Notes: generated by a model from the letters alone, not told the origin. A DNA stretch of 64,000 nt from Rhizobium lentis (GCF_017352135.1 NZ_CP071454.1:2877001-2941000), one strand, 5' to 3'; counted from the first letter of the stretch, positions 24,176-31,270 are shown. Program-made: numbers and translations.

Positions 24176-24752
24176 GGGCGAAGCGAATGGCCCCTCTGGC
24201 ACGTGTCCCATCCCGGCTCCGGTCTTCAGGACATGGCCAATGCTCTCCCGGCTTCATGGGCCTTGCTCATGGGGTAGGGGGAAGCTTTGGCCGGAACCCT
24301 CCCTCACCAGCCTTCAGGAACTGGAAAGAGATGGAAGAGAGAGGGAGTGAGAGAGATCAGGATATCGCGGGCGCGCGGGGCGGGCGATGCTCCGCTCTGC
24401 GGCGCGTCGCGGCCTTCAGATTGGACGCCTGCGCTCGAAGCGGTTGTTTGCAGGCGTCAGTCGCGAGGTCGCTGCAGGCACCTTGCGCGGGGTGAGTGGA
24501 GCGCCGGGCAGAGCGGGCCTCGGTCTTGAGATCCGTCTTCGTTGTGAGGGGTTCACCTCAAAGCAGGATCGCTAGCGTGGCGCCGAAAGCGGTGATCAGC
24601 ACGGCAGGTGTCGCGATTTGGAACTAGATCCTGCCGGCTCGTGAGGACGGGCGGATGGTCTTGAATCTTTTTGGGAAGTGGTTGGAATGTTGCTGGAACG
24701 CTAAGGGTTAAGTCGCGGAGCAACCTGGAATTTTTGCAATATAGCGTTGCTC

Positions 24753-25400
24753 TCACATCTCGATCACCGACCGGCGGACGCGGCCGACGATGGTGACGGC
24801 ACCGTGGAATTCCGGCGGCGGCACGTCCTCGTATGAGGCGGGCTGGAACGGCGGATTGTCGTTCGGGCGATAGCGCTTGTAGGTCGCGGCCCCCGTCTCG
24901 TCGGCTACGACGTAAAGCGCGTTCGGCGCCAGGCGCTTGTCGCGGCGGTTGACGAAAATGATCGAGCCCGGCGGCGAGATCTTGTTCATCGAATTTCCCT
25001 CGACCTCGAGCGCGATCCAGTCGCCATCGGGCAGATCGAGCGCGGCGACGGTGGGGAATTCCGAGAAGTCGGTGATCGGCGCCTGCTCGGTCAGCTGGCC
25101 GGCGCTGACCCAGGAGATCTTCGGCACGTCGGCGACGGAGACCGGCCGCTCCTCCGGATCGAGCGCATCGCCGGTTCCGAACTGCAGCCAGTTGAGATTG
25201 ACCCTGAACGCCTTGGCATATTTCTTCGCGTCGGCGATGCCGAAGCCGTTCCGGCCCGACTCGTGCGCCTTGTAAACATTGGCGTTCCAGCCGAAACGAT
25301 CGACGATCGCCTTCGGCCCGGCAAAGCCCGCGTTCTTCCTGGCCATGACCAGACGCTTTGCGCGTTCTTCGCGCTCAAATTGTTCCTGATCTTTCAACAT
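24753..25400 (-). CDS. LexA/CI-type repressor: XRE helix-turn-helix plus S24 peptidase domain
   Basis: 215 residues. An N-terminal HTH (about 14-66, KAIVDRFGWNANVYKAHESGRNG) is followed by an S24 self-cleaving domain: likely scissile Ala100-Gly101 in SWVSAGQ, nucleophile Ser137 in VEGNSMNK, and general base Lys175 in ATYKRYR. Phage repressors of this kind autocleave on RecA-filament signals and then release their operators. The ATG at 25400 has no ribosome binding site, and a -10-like TATTAT stands just before it, so the transcript may be leaderless, as for lambda cI. Divergent short phage-like genes and nearby GGTAT/ATACC palindromes support a prophage-type switch. Confidence 0.85.
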   Translation of the reverse strand: MLKDQEQFEREERAKRLVMARKNAGFAGPKAIVDRFGWNANVYKAHESGRNGFGIADAKKYAKAFRVNLNWLQFGTGDALDPEERPVSVADVPKISWVSAGQLTEQAPITDFSEFPTVAALDLPDGDWIALEVEGNSMNKISPPGSIIFVNRRDKRLAPNALYVVADETGAATYKRYRPNDNPPFQPASYEDVPPPEFHGAVTIVGRVRRSVIEM

Positions 25401-25415
25401 GATATAAATAATACC
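25401..25415. promoter_or_regulatory. Operator D (imperfect), GATAT-AAATA-ATACC, over the repressor promoter
   Basis: Same 5-5-5 architecture as operators A and B with one arm mismatch, directly in front of the repressor ATG and covering its -10-like TATTAT. A further degenerate member (GGTAC-N5-ATCCC) lies at 25425-25439. Fits autorepression. Confidence 0.5.
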
Positions 25416-25459
25416 CTAAAAAAAGGTACATGTAATCCCCTAAATCGCTTGACGTACGA

Positions 25460-25474
25460 GGTATTTTACGTACC
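25460..25474. promoter_or_regulatory. Operator C, GGTAT-TTTAC-GTACC, over the rightward promoter
   Basis: Same 5-5-5 architecture with one mismatch. It lies between a TTGACG -35-like box (25449-25454) and the ATG at 25484, so the start of transcription would fall close to the start codon. Confidence 0.55.
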
Positions 25475-25483
25475 CTTATGCCC

Positions 25484-25708
25484 ATGACAAGCACCGATAT
25501 CATCAACAACCGGCCCCGGCTTTCGGGCATTGCCAATGCCCGTTACACCGGCTGCCCGCGCTGCGGCAGGGCGCTGTCGATCGCCGAGGTGATCGAGCGC
25601 CATTGCGAAAATTGCGGCCGGCAGACCGAGCCCGAAGAGATGCGGCAGACGCCGGTCTTCCCCGGCTCTCGGCCGAGCAGCAAATCCGGCAGCCTCACTC
25701 CTCCCTGA
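25484..25708 (+). CDS. Small zinc-ribbon-like protein, first gene of the rightward early unit
   Basis: 74 residues (MTSTDIINNRPRLSG). Two CxxC pairs, CPRCGR and CENCGR, 20 residues apart suggest a zinc ribbon. There is no Shine-Dalgarno sequence before either ATG (25478 or 25484), and the promoter-like TTGACG lies about 35 bases upstream of 25484, so translation may be leaderless. The C-terminal tail (PGSRPSSKSGSLTPP) is probably disordered. Function unknown; position suggests an early prophage-type gene under the divergent repressor. Confidence 0.6.
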   Translation: MTSTDIINNRPRLSGIANARYTGCPRCGRALSIAEVIERHCENCGRQTEPEEMRQTPVFPGSRPSSKSGSLTPP

Positions 25709-25846
25709 AGGCTATCGGCAGCTGGCGTCGCCGCGCTCCCTCGGCGACGCCGGCACCTCCCACAAGATTTGAAACAAACGATCTCGCCGGCGCCCGCTTT
25801 GCGGGAAGAGCTCGGCAGCGGATCGAGTGGAAAAGAGGATTAGACG

Positions 25847-26113
25847 ATGAGCATCGCCCCGGCGCATCAAGCCGCTCACATGAACGCCCTCGAGCTCTTC
25901 CGCTCCGGCCGGGATTATATCGAAATCTCCGCCATCCTCGGCCTGCCGGTGCCCGCCGTGGAAAGCGAGATTCACCGTCGACGCAGCGCCGAGAAGGGCG
26001 ACACCGCCCAGCAGGATCATGACGGCCGCGCGGTCCGGCGCTTTCCCGGCCGCGCCGTAAGGCTTGGCGCCCTCGTCAACTTCGCCCGAGGGCGGCTGAA
26101 GCTCCCGGTTTAA
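25847..26113 (+). CDS. Small HTH-like protein of the prophage-type unit
   Basis: 88 residues; ATG 25847 follows AGAGGAT. The N-terminal half, MNALELFRSGRDYIEISAILGLPVPAVESEIHRRRSAEK, has the spacing of a helix-turn-helix, while the C-terminal part is basic and featureless. No family is recognised. It lies 138 bp after the zinc-ribbon gene and 20 bp before the next gene in the same direction. Confidence 0.55.
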   Translation: MSIAPAHQAAHMNALELFRSGRDYIEISAILGLPVPAVESEIHRRRSAEKGDTAQQDHDGRAVRRFPGRAVRLGALVNFARGRLKLPV

Positions 26114-26133
26114 GGACGGCGAGAAGCAATCGC

Positions 26134-26502
26134 ATGGAAAAGACAGAGATGAGCAAGGACATCATGGAGATCCTCAGCCCCGTGCTGGGGCAGGAACTGG
26201 CGGCGGCGATCATCGAGCATCGCAGCCGCACGCTGAAAAAGCCGCTGACGGCCTATGCGGCGCGGATCCAGGTCAGGGAGTACCTGAAGACCGGCAACCC
26301 GGTCGAGGCTGCCGAGATGCAGATCCTGCGCGGCTGGCGGGCGATCAAATCCGATTGGTATTTCAATGAAAAGGCGAGGGAAACCGGGTCGAGCAATGCA
26401 AGCACGGGCAGAAGGACAACGGTCGATGCCGCAAGAGATTTCCTCTCCGGTCAAGATCATAGCGGGGATGCTTTCGGGCTTTCCGGCCTGCGCCGGCATT
26501 GA
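26134..26502 (+). CDS. Unknown protein of the prophage-type unit
   Basis: 122 residues from ATG 26134 (MEKTEMSKDIMEILSP). The first about 85 residues (QELAAAIIEHRSRTLKKPLTAYAARIQVREYLKTGNPVEAAEMQI) look like a compact helical domain; the last about 35 overlap the next gene in another frame and are low in structure, so the functional part may end earlier. No family recognised. Confidence 0.55.
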   Translation: MEKTEMSKDIMEILSPVLGQELAAAIIEHRSRTLKKPLTAYAARIQVREYLKTGNPVEAAEMQILRGWRAIKSDWYFNEKARETGSSNASTGRRTTVDAARDFLSGQDHSGDAFGLSGLRRH

Positions 26503-26869
26503 TCCCGACATGCAGATTCGCGCCTATCTCGTCGCCATCGACGGCATTCCGGCAGAGGCGGTCTGGCTGGCCGCCAAGCTGTTCCTCTCCGGCAAGGTCC
26601 GCGATCATAACCGCGCCTTCGCCCCGAGCGCGGCGAGTTTTGCCGAAATCGCCCGCCAGCAGCAGGCGGTGATGACGGCGCAACGCCGCCCGCGCGTCGA
26701 GGCGCCACCCGAACAGCCGCCGCAGCCGAAGGTCGCCGCCCACAAGATGCGGCTGCTGAGACAGGCGGCAAACGGCAGCCGCAGCGCCAAGCGGGCGCTG
26801 GCTGAGATGTTTCCCGACAATCCGGTCATCGCAAGGGCCGCACGAGACGCACAGGAGGCAATGGGATGA
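26426..26869 (+). CDS. Unknown protein of the prophage-type unit
   Basis: 147 residues from ATG 26426 (MPQEISSPVKIIAGMLSGFP), which has AGAAGGA upstream; the frame is open to 26366. Content: an N-terminal helical part resembling phage replication-accessory proteins only in general character, then a Gln/Pro-rich linker (PPEQPPQPK) and a basic C-terminal helix. It overlaps the previous gene by 77 bp and the next by ATGA, so it is part of a tight operon. No function assigned. Confidence 0.55.
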   Translation: MPQEISSPVKIIAGMLSGFPACAGIDPDMQIRAYLVAIDGIPAEAVWLAAKLFLSGKVRDHNRAFAPSAASFAEIARQQQAVMTAQRRPRVEAPPEQPPQPKVAAHKMRLLRQAANGSRSAKRALAEMFPDNPVIARAARDAQEAMG

Positions 26870-27162
26870 GAGGTCTGTTCTGGACGGAAGACAAGATCGT
26901 CAAGGCGCAGAAGCTCTGGCAGGAGGGGTTGTCGGCACGTCAAATCGCCGAACTCTTCGGCTCGAAGAAGAACACCGTCATCAACATGGCGCATCGCAAC
27001 CGCGACCGGTTTCCGCCGCGGCAGGACCCGCGCAAGGCGCTGGCGGAGGCTGTCGAGGCGCCCGCACCGATAAGCCATCCCGACCGGGTGCGGCGGGTGA
27101 CGCTGTCCGGCGCCGAGGTGACGATGCCGCGCGTGCCCACGATCGACGGGCCGGCGCCATGA
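26866..27162 (+). CDS. GcrA-like DNA-binding protein, short
   Basis: 98 residues. The N-terminus FWTEDKIVKAQKLWQEGLSARQIAELFGSKKNTVINMAHRNRDRF matches the GcrA helix-turn-helix, including W, GLSA-QIA and NxVI...HR positions. Cellular GcrA is the alphaproteobacterial cell-cycle activator that recognises CcrM-methylated DNA; this copy lacks most of the usual C-terminal part. Phages of this class often carry such genes. Starts on ATGA overlap with the preceding stop. Confidence 0.75.
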   Translation: MRGLFWTEDKIVKAQKLWQEGLSARQIAELFGSKKNTVINMAHRNRDRFPPRQDPRKALAEAVEAPAPISHPDRVRRVTLSGAEVTMPRVPTIDGPAP

Positions 27163-27368
27163 GTGCCGTGACCAGTGCCGTGACCCCGCGTGAGCGAGAG
27201 ATCATCGGCTGGATGGCTGAAGGCAAGACCGCCGCCGAGATCGGCACCATCCTCGGCATCTCGCCGATCACCGTCAACACCCACATTGCCAATGCCAAGG
27301 CGAAACTCGGCGTGTTCAAGGAGACCGCCCTGGTCGCCGCCGCGCTGCGAAACGGCATCATTCGATAA
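27159..27368 (+). CDS. Stand-alone LuxR-type HTH protein
   Basis: 69 residues consisting of only the LuxR/GerE C-terminal helix-turn-helix: TPREREIIGWMAEGKTAAEIGTILGISPITVNTHIANAKAKLGV. There is no sensor or receiver domain, so DNA binding is probably constitutive. It begins on an ATGA overlap with the GcrA-like gene. Confidence 0.8.
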   Translation: MSAVTSAVTPREREIIGWMAEGKTAAEIGTILGISPITVNTHIANAKAKLGVFKETALVAAALRNGIIR

Positions 27369-27382
27369 GAAGGATAATCAGC

Positions 27383-27976
27383 ATGGGCGGCAAGGCCACC
27401 AAGGTGAAGATACAGCGGGTTAACAAGGGCGCCGGCCGGCCGCGCAAGGCCAATGTCGAGCGTTTCCCCTGCGGCAAGATCAAGCCCTTCGAAACCGAGA
27501 AGGAGAATATCAGCGTGGCGATGGCGGCGCGCCGGCGTATCCACGGTTTCGGCAAGACGGTTGATGACGAGACGGTCAGAAGCCCCTATGCCGGTTACAC
27601 CCTCGGCCGCATCTTCCTCGACGGGCTGATATCAGACGAGCAGCGCCAGGCCGGCGACGACTATGCCGAGGTGATGGCCCGCTATCACAAGACGACGGGC
27701 ATTCCGGCCCCGAGCCCAAGGGCGCAATCGCTCTTTGCCGTCAAGGGTCATGAAGGCGAGGTGACCGAAAGCCTCGCCGACCGCGCCCGCAAGGCCAGCA
27801 ACCGCATGATGGAACTGCAGGCCGTCCTTCTGCGCTGCGAGGACGGACCGCAGGTGCGCAGCACCGTCTATAACGTCGCGGTGATGGACTACGACCATCT
27901 GCGCCAGATGTCGCCGCAGCAACTGCTGTGGCTGCGACGCGGGTTGATCGCGCTGCGGAAGGCGAAGGCAGGGTGA
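27383..27976 (+). CDS. Unknown protein closing the prophage-type unit
   Basis: 197 residues (MGGKATKVKIQRVNKGAGRPRK). The N-terminus is strongly basic with a GAGRPRKA AT-hook-like stretch, and the remainder is helical (LADRARKASNRMMELQAVLLRCEDGPQVRSTVYNVAVMD). Size and place, last before phage packaging genes would be expected, are compatible with a terminase-associated or late-regulator protein, but I see no decisive motif. No phage structural genes follow; the IS110 element comes next. Confidence 0.55.
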   Translation: MGGKATKVKIQRVNKGAGRPRKANVERFPCGKIKPFETEKENISVAMAARRRIHGFGKTVDDETVRSPYAGYTLGRIFLDGLISDEQRQAGDDYAEVMARYHKTTGIPAPSPRAQSLFAVKGHEGEVTESLADRARKASNRMMELQAVLLRCEDGPQVRSTVYNVAVMDYDHLRQMSPQQLLWLRRGLIALRKAKAG

Positions 27977-28065
27977 TGGAGGCGAGGGGGTGTGGACGCG
28001 CGCTTCGAACTGGCGCGATGTACCCTAGCTTTGACCAGATCGCCCTATGGAATGCTGTGCCGTGC

Positions 28066-28099
28066 GGCCCCCTCATCCGACCCTTCGGGCCACCTTCTT
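28066..28099. repeat. RIME-like repeat, left half (interrupted by IS110)
   Basis: The sequence GGCCCCCTCATCCG then CCCTTCGGGCCACCTTCT is the left part of the rhizobial intergenic mosaic element that occurs complete and inverted at 29351-29402. It stops abruptly where IS110 DNA begins. Confidence 0.7.
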
Positions 28100-28101
28100 G
28101 G

Positions 28102-28284
28102 ATGAGCAAAATGTAGGATACTGGTGCTTGCCGGGCGGGTGGCCGCCCGCCCGGCAGCTGGTTGTCGGATCGTCACCTTCTTAGCCGTTTTGGGCTGTGG
28201 GGAGCAGGATCGCAACCGGCTCTTCATCTGGCCCGTGTGGTTGCAGGAACCTTGGGGTTCGTATCCAAGACAGGGACGACGAAG
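28102..28284 (+). ncRNA. Putative IS110 bridge RNA region
   Basis: The leader between the left end and the transposase gene carries a perfect 10-bp hairpin GCCGGGCGGG/CCCGCCCGGC with a 6-base loop (28130-28155). In characterised IS110 elements such as IS621, a structured bridge RNA encoded at this place pairs with target and donor DNA. Exact ends and guide loops cannot be set by eye. Confidence 0.45.
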
Positions 28285-29235
28285 ATGACCGATAATAGCA
28301 TGATTTGTGCCGGAATCGATGTCGGCAAAAGCCATCTCGACATTGCCCTCCATCCCGGTAAGGCAAGGCTGAGGGTCACTTATGACGCTGCTGGCCTGAA
28401 GGCGCTTGACGCCTTTCTTCGAGAGCATGACGTCAGCCGCATCGGCTTTGAAGCCTCCGGCGGCTATGAATGGCGGCTGCTGGCGCATCTGCGGGCCGGC
28501 AAGCGGCCGGCGGCGCGTCTGCAGCCGGCGCAATTGCGCTTCTTCGCCAAGAGCCGGCTCAAGCGAGCCAAGAACGATCGCCTCGATGCCGTGCTGATTG
28601 CGCTCTTCACGGCAAGCCTCGAGCAGTTGCCGGCGCTGCCGGACGCACGCTTCGACAAACTGGCCGCCGAACTGACCTATCTGGAACAGATCGAGCAGCA
28701 GATCGCCCTGGTCAAGACCTTTGCCGAGACCGCCTTGTCGGAGGCGATCAAGCGCCGTCATGCGCGCGAGGTCGCCCGCCTGGAAACCTGCCGAAAGGCC
28801 CATCTGCTGCGGCTCGAAAAGACGGTTCGCGACGATTGTGACCTTTCGCAACGGCTCGATCTGCTGACCTCTATCAAAGGCATCGGGCTGCGCAGCGCCC
28901 TGTGCCTGATCATTCGGCTGCCCGAGCTCGGCAATGCTGGCCGCGGCGAAATCGCCGCCCTTGCCGGCGTCGCACCCTATGACGACGATAGCGGTAAATA
29001 TCATGGCAGACGCCGCATCCAGGGTGGTCGCGAACGCCTGCGAAAGAGCCTGTTCATGTGCGCGTTTACGGCAACCCGGCACAATCCGGATCTCGCCTCT
29101 TTCTACGCCCGCTTGCGTCAGAACGGAAAGGATCACCTGTGCGCCGTCATAGCCGTCGCCCGCAAACTCATCGTTCTCGCCAACACCGTCCTCTCTCGAA
29201 AAACCGAATGGACGCCACAATACCAGCAAAAATGA
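28285..29235 (+). CDS. IS110-family DEDD transposase/recombinase
   Basis: 316 residues from ATG 28285 (MTDNSMICAGIDVG). The RuvC-like DEDD residues are Asp12 (GIDVGKSHLD), Glu56 (FEASGGYE), Asp98 and Asp101 (KNDRLDA). The C-terminal Tnp domain has LTSIKGIGLRSA, LAGVAPYDDDSGKYHGRRRIQGGR and LRKSLFMCA; the Ser in DSGKYHG is the likely nucleophile. The frame is intact with no stop, so the element may be active. The frame is open upstream to 28162, but that part is the bridge-RNA leader. Confidence 0.92.
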   Translation: MTDNSMICAGIDVGKSHLDIALHPGKARLRVTYDAAGLKALDAFLREHDVSRIGFEASGGYEWRLLAHLRAGKRPAARLQPAQLRFFAKSRLKRAKNDRLDAVLIALFTASLEQLPALPDARFDKLAAELTYLEQIEQQIALVKTFAETALSEAIKRRHAREVARLETCRKAHLLRLEKTVRDDCDLSQRLDLLTSIKGIGLRSALCLIIRLPELGNAGRGEIAALAGVAPYDDDSGKYHGRRRIQGGRERLRKSLFMCAFTATRHNPDLASFYARLRQNGKDHLCAVIAVARKLIVLANTVLSRKTEWTPQYQQK

Positions 29236-29245
29236 AACATGGTTG

Positions 29246-29265
29246 CTCCCCGAGGGGAGAAGAGG
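29246..29265. repeat. RIME-like repeat, right half
   Basis: CTCCCCGAGGGGAG hairpin followed by AAGAGG. It completes the left half at 28066-28099 when the IS110 DNA is removed. Confidence 0.55.
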
Positions 29266-29350
29266 GAGCAAGTCGGGCCTGCCTTGCCCAAATGAAGCCG
29301 CTGTGCAAGGCACTCCATACAATGGAGTCGAAGGAGGGACGGCATTTTCC

Positions 29351-29402
29351 CTCTTCTCCCCAGCGGGGAGAAGGTGGCCCGAAGGGTCGGATGAGGGGGC
29401 CC
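29351..29402. repeat. RIME-like repeat, complete inverted copy
   Basis: CTTCTCCCCAGCGGGGAGAAG hairpin region followed by GTGGCCCGAAGGG and CGGATGAGGGGGCC, the reverse complement of the interrupted copy. Position between genes and double-palindrome form are those of rhizobial RIME elements. Confidence 0.7.
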
Positions 29403-29704
29403 ACGGCACAGCGCCAATGAGGATCCATCTGTCCAGACATTCCCTCTGAGCTGCCGCTCCCATCGCGATCCGATCGGAACTGGGCAATGGCGTGGGCGCT
29501 TCCAAACATATGGAAGCGCCCTGGCTTTGACTGGAGTGGGCCGCACAGAGTATCGAAGTGCATGGCTGCGTTGTAAGCACCTCCGCACGGCCCATAATAC
29601 TTACGATCAACGAAGCCTGTTGTTCCCGAGCCGACGGAGTATTTTAATCGGTCGCAGATGGGGCGTCGCTGCAGGCGCAGTGGCGTCACTCACCTCACAC
29701 GCCT

Positions 29705-29733
29705 GTTATAAGGTTCTGCCAAAACCTTATAAC
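29705..29733. repeat. Palindrome 1 of a tandem operator-like pair
   Basis: A perfect 11-bp inverted repeat GTTATAAGGTT / AACCTTATAAC with spacer CTGCCAA. The second copy lies 52 bp further on. The size is typical of operators of HTH repressors, but no regulator gene remains beside it. Confidence 0.6.
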
Positions 29734-29756
29734 TTATTTTGACCATGTGGTTGCCA

Positions 29757-29785
29757 GTTATAAGTTTCCGCCAAAACCTTATAAC
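29757..29785. repeat. Palindrome 2 of a tandem operator-like pair
   Basis: GTTATAAGTTT / AACCTTATAAC with spacer CCGCCAA, a near-copy of the palindrome at 29705 with one arm mismatch. Confidence 0.6.
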
Positions 29786-29823
29786 TAACTGTCCTCCCAA
29801 CATGCGTCGGCAAGTCGCGAGTA

Positions 29824-29853
29824 TGGATCCCAGGGTCAAGCCCTGGGATGACG
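29824..29853. repeat. Single inverted copy of the main 30-bp palindrome
   Basis: Perfect copy in the inverted orientation, without a forward partner within 500 bp, followed by the same flank as pair 1 (GAGAGTGG, GTTGGCGTTC, CGTCGGCGCAGC). Confidence 0.85.
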
Positions 29854-30008
29854 GAGAGTGGGTTGGCGTTCTTGCCAAACGCTGCCGTCGGCGCAGCGGA
29901 TGGGCATTGGGTAGCGTGAATGACGAAGTCAGGCAGCGAGATCAGAAAGTGTGATTGCATCAGGTTTGCCGAATCTCACCCTATTGCCGCAGAGCGCCCC
30001 CCACCCTC

Positions 30009-30038
30009 CGTCGTCCTCGGGCTTGACCCGAGGACCCA
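30009..30038. repeat. Variant palindromic repeat (TCCTCGGG/CCCGAGGA type)
   Basis: Same length, centre (CTTGA) and ends as the main repeat, but with both arms changed together to TCCTCGGG and CCCGAGGA. Compensated arm changes imply that the hairpin itself is under selection. Confidence 0.8.
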
Positions 30039-30071
30039 GCCTCCGTCGGTGACGCCTATCTTCCAAGAGCA

Positions 30072-30416
30072 TCAACCCGTCTTCAGCTCACCGGGAAACT
30101 GGCCGTAGGCCATCAGAATAGCCCTGACCAGCCCGGGGAAGCGTTCGTCCAGCTCCGGACAGCGGGTCTGGTTGCGCATCTCCACGCCCTGGCGTTCGCT
30201 GCGGATCAGGCCGGATTCGCGCAGCACCTTGAAATGGTTCGACAGCGACGATTTTGGGATGACGCGGTCGCCGAGATCGGCGAGCGCCGAACAGGTGCCG
30301 CCGCAGGCGGTGCCGGCGAGCTTGGCGAAGATCGCGACGCGCTCCGGATCGGACAGCGCATAGAGGATCGCCTCGGGCTTGATGTCCTCCAGGGCTGGGT
30401 GAAAAAGCGGTCGCAT
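30072..30416 (-). CDS. ArsR-family winged-helix repressor
   Basis: 114 residues: ALSDPERVAIFAKLAG, then KSSLSNHFKVLRESGLIRSERQGVEMRNQTRC is the ArsR winged helix-turn-helix (about 15-90). Cysteines Cys38 and Cys42 (GTACGGTCSAL) could sense a metal or oxidant, but the classic ELCVCDL site is absent. It is divergent from a short-chain dehydrogenase gene with a palindrome between them, so it probably represses that gene and itself. Confidence 0.85.
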   Translation of the reverse strand: MRPLFHPALEDIKPEAILYALSDPERVAIFAKLAGTACGGTCSALADLGDRVIPKSSLSNHFKVLRESGLIRSERQGVEMRNQTRCPELDERFPGLVRAILMAYGQFPGELKTG

Positions 30417-30453
30417 GAAATTTATATAGGGCTACTTGACATCGAGATCAACA

Positions 30454-30478
30454 GTTCCGAATTTCTGAACTACGGAAC
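30454..30478. promoter_or_regulatory. Candidate ArsR operator in the ArsR/SDR intergenic region
   Basis: Perfect inverted repeat GTTCCG-N13-CGGAAC. It follows a TTGACA -35-like box at 30436-30441 and would cover the -10 region of the rightward promoter. Confidence 0.55.
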
Positions 30479-30523
30479 AAGGTCGCCAATTCCGGCGGCC
30501 GTCCGGTTCAGAAGGAACAAGAC

Positions 30524-31270
30524 ATGGCTAAGCTCACAGGGAAGGTCGCAGTGGTGACGGGAGCCTCCAAGGGCATCGGTGCTGCGATTGCCAAGGCGAT
30601 GGCGGCTGAAGGTGCGCAAGTGGTGGTCAATTACGCCTCGAGCAAGGCGGGAGCCGACGCCGTGGTCGAGGCGATCGGCGCGGCCGGCGGCAAGGCCATC
30701 GCGGTGCAGGGCGATGTTTCCAAGGCCGAGCAGGCCAAGGGCGTGGTCGATGCCGCGGTCAAGGAATTCGGCAAGCTCGACGTGCTGGTCAACAATTCCG
30801 GCGTCTATGAATTCTCCCCGATCGGCGAGGTGACCGAGGAACACTACCGCCGGATGTTCGACGTCAATGTTCTCGGCGTTCTCCTGACCACCCAGGCTGC
30901 GACCAGGCACCTCGGCGAGGGCGGCAGCGTCATCAACATTTCCTCGGTGGTCACCAGCCTGGGTCTTCCGAACTCGGCCGTCTACACCGGCACCAAGGGC
31001 GCCGTCGAGGGCATCAACAGCGTGCTCGCCAAGGAGCTCGCCCCGCGCAAGATCCGCGTCAACGCCATTCTGCCCGGCATGGTCGAGACCGAGGGAACCC
31101 ACTCGGCCGGCGTCATCGGCTCTGAGCTCGAACAGAGCATCGCCGCCCAGACGCCGCTCGGCCGCATCGGCCAGCCGGACGACATCGCCGACATTGCCGT
31201 CTTCCTCGCCTCCGACGATGCCCGCTGGCTGACCGGCGAACGACTGGTCGCCAGCGGCGGTTTCCGCTAA
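30524..31270 (+). CDS. SDR-family oxidoreductase (FabG-like)
   Basis: 248 residues, a classical short-chain dehydrogenase: TGASKGIG cofactor motif at 13-20, NNSG at 90-93, and the catalytic Ser140, Tyr154 and Lys158 (YTGTK). A basic residue pattern after strand 2 (NYASSKAG) suggests NADP. Substrate unknown. The divergent ArsR gene is its likely regulator. A GC-rich hairpin follows the stop, and the last 14 codons plus this hairpin recur as a remnant at 35472. Confidence 0.9.
   Translation: MAKLTGKVAVVTGASKGIGAAIAKAMAAEGAQVVVNYASSKAGADAVVEAIGAAGGKAIAVQGDVSKAEQAKGVVDAAVKEFGKLDVLVNNSGVYEFSPIGEVTEEHYRRMFDVNVLGVLLTTQAATRHLGEGGSVINISSVVTSLGLPNSAVYTGTKGAVEGINSVLAKELAPRKIRVNAILPGMVETEGTHSAGVIGSELEQSIAAQTPLGRIGQPDDIADIAVFLASDDARWLTGERLVASGGFR

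Larger units (their letters stand above)
28100..29245 (+). mobile_element. IS110-family insertion sequence inserted in a RIME
   Basis: Boundaries are estimated from where the RIME halves break off: left half ends at 28099, and the CTCCCC-GGGGAG hairpin half resumes near 29246. The element holds one DEDD transposase gene, a 185-bp leader with a strong hairpin, and almost no 3' non-coding DNA, the layout of the IS110 group. No terminal inverted repeats are evident, as expected for the family. Confidence 0.7.
29403..30071. other. Intergenic stretch with paired palindromes and two short repeats
   Basis: No gene is supported. It contains the two 29-bp palindromes at 29705-29785, a single inverted copy of the main repeat at 29824-29853 with its usual GGTTGGCGTTCTTGCC flank, and a variant repeat at 30009-30038. 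Confidence 0.5.

Noticed and set aside
24150..24530. Short plus-strand frames (up to 114 codons) in the 24-kb gap
   Set aside because: No ribosome binding site, no recognisable domain, and codon use unlike the neighbouring genes.
28045..29610. 521-codon minus-strand frame across the IS110 element
   Set aside because: It crosses element boundaries and lacks any motif; the plus-strand transposase has all catalytic residues.
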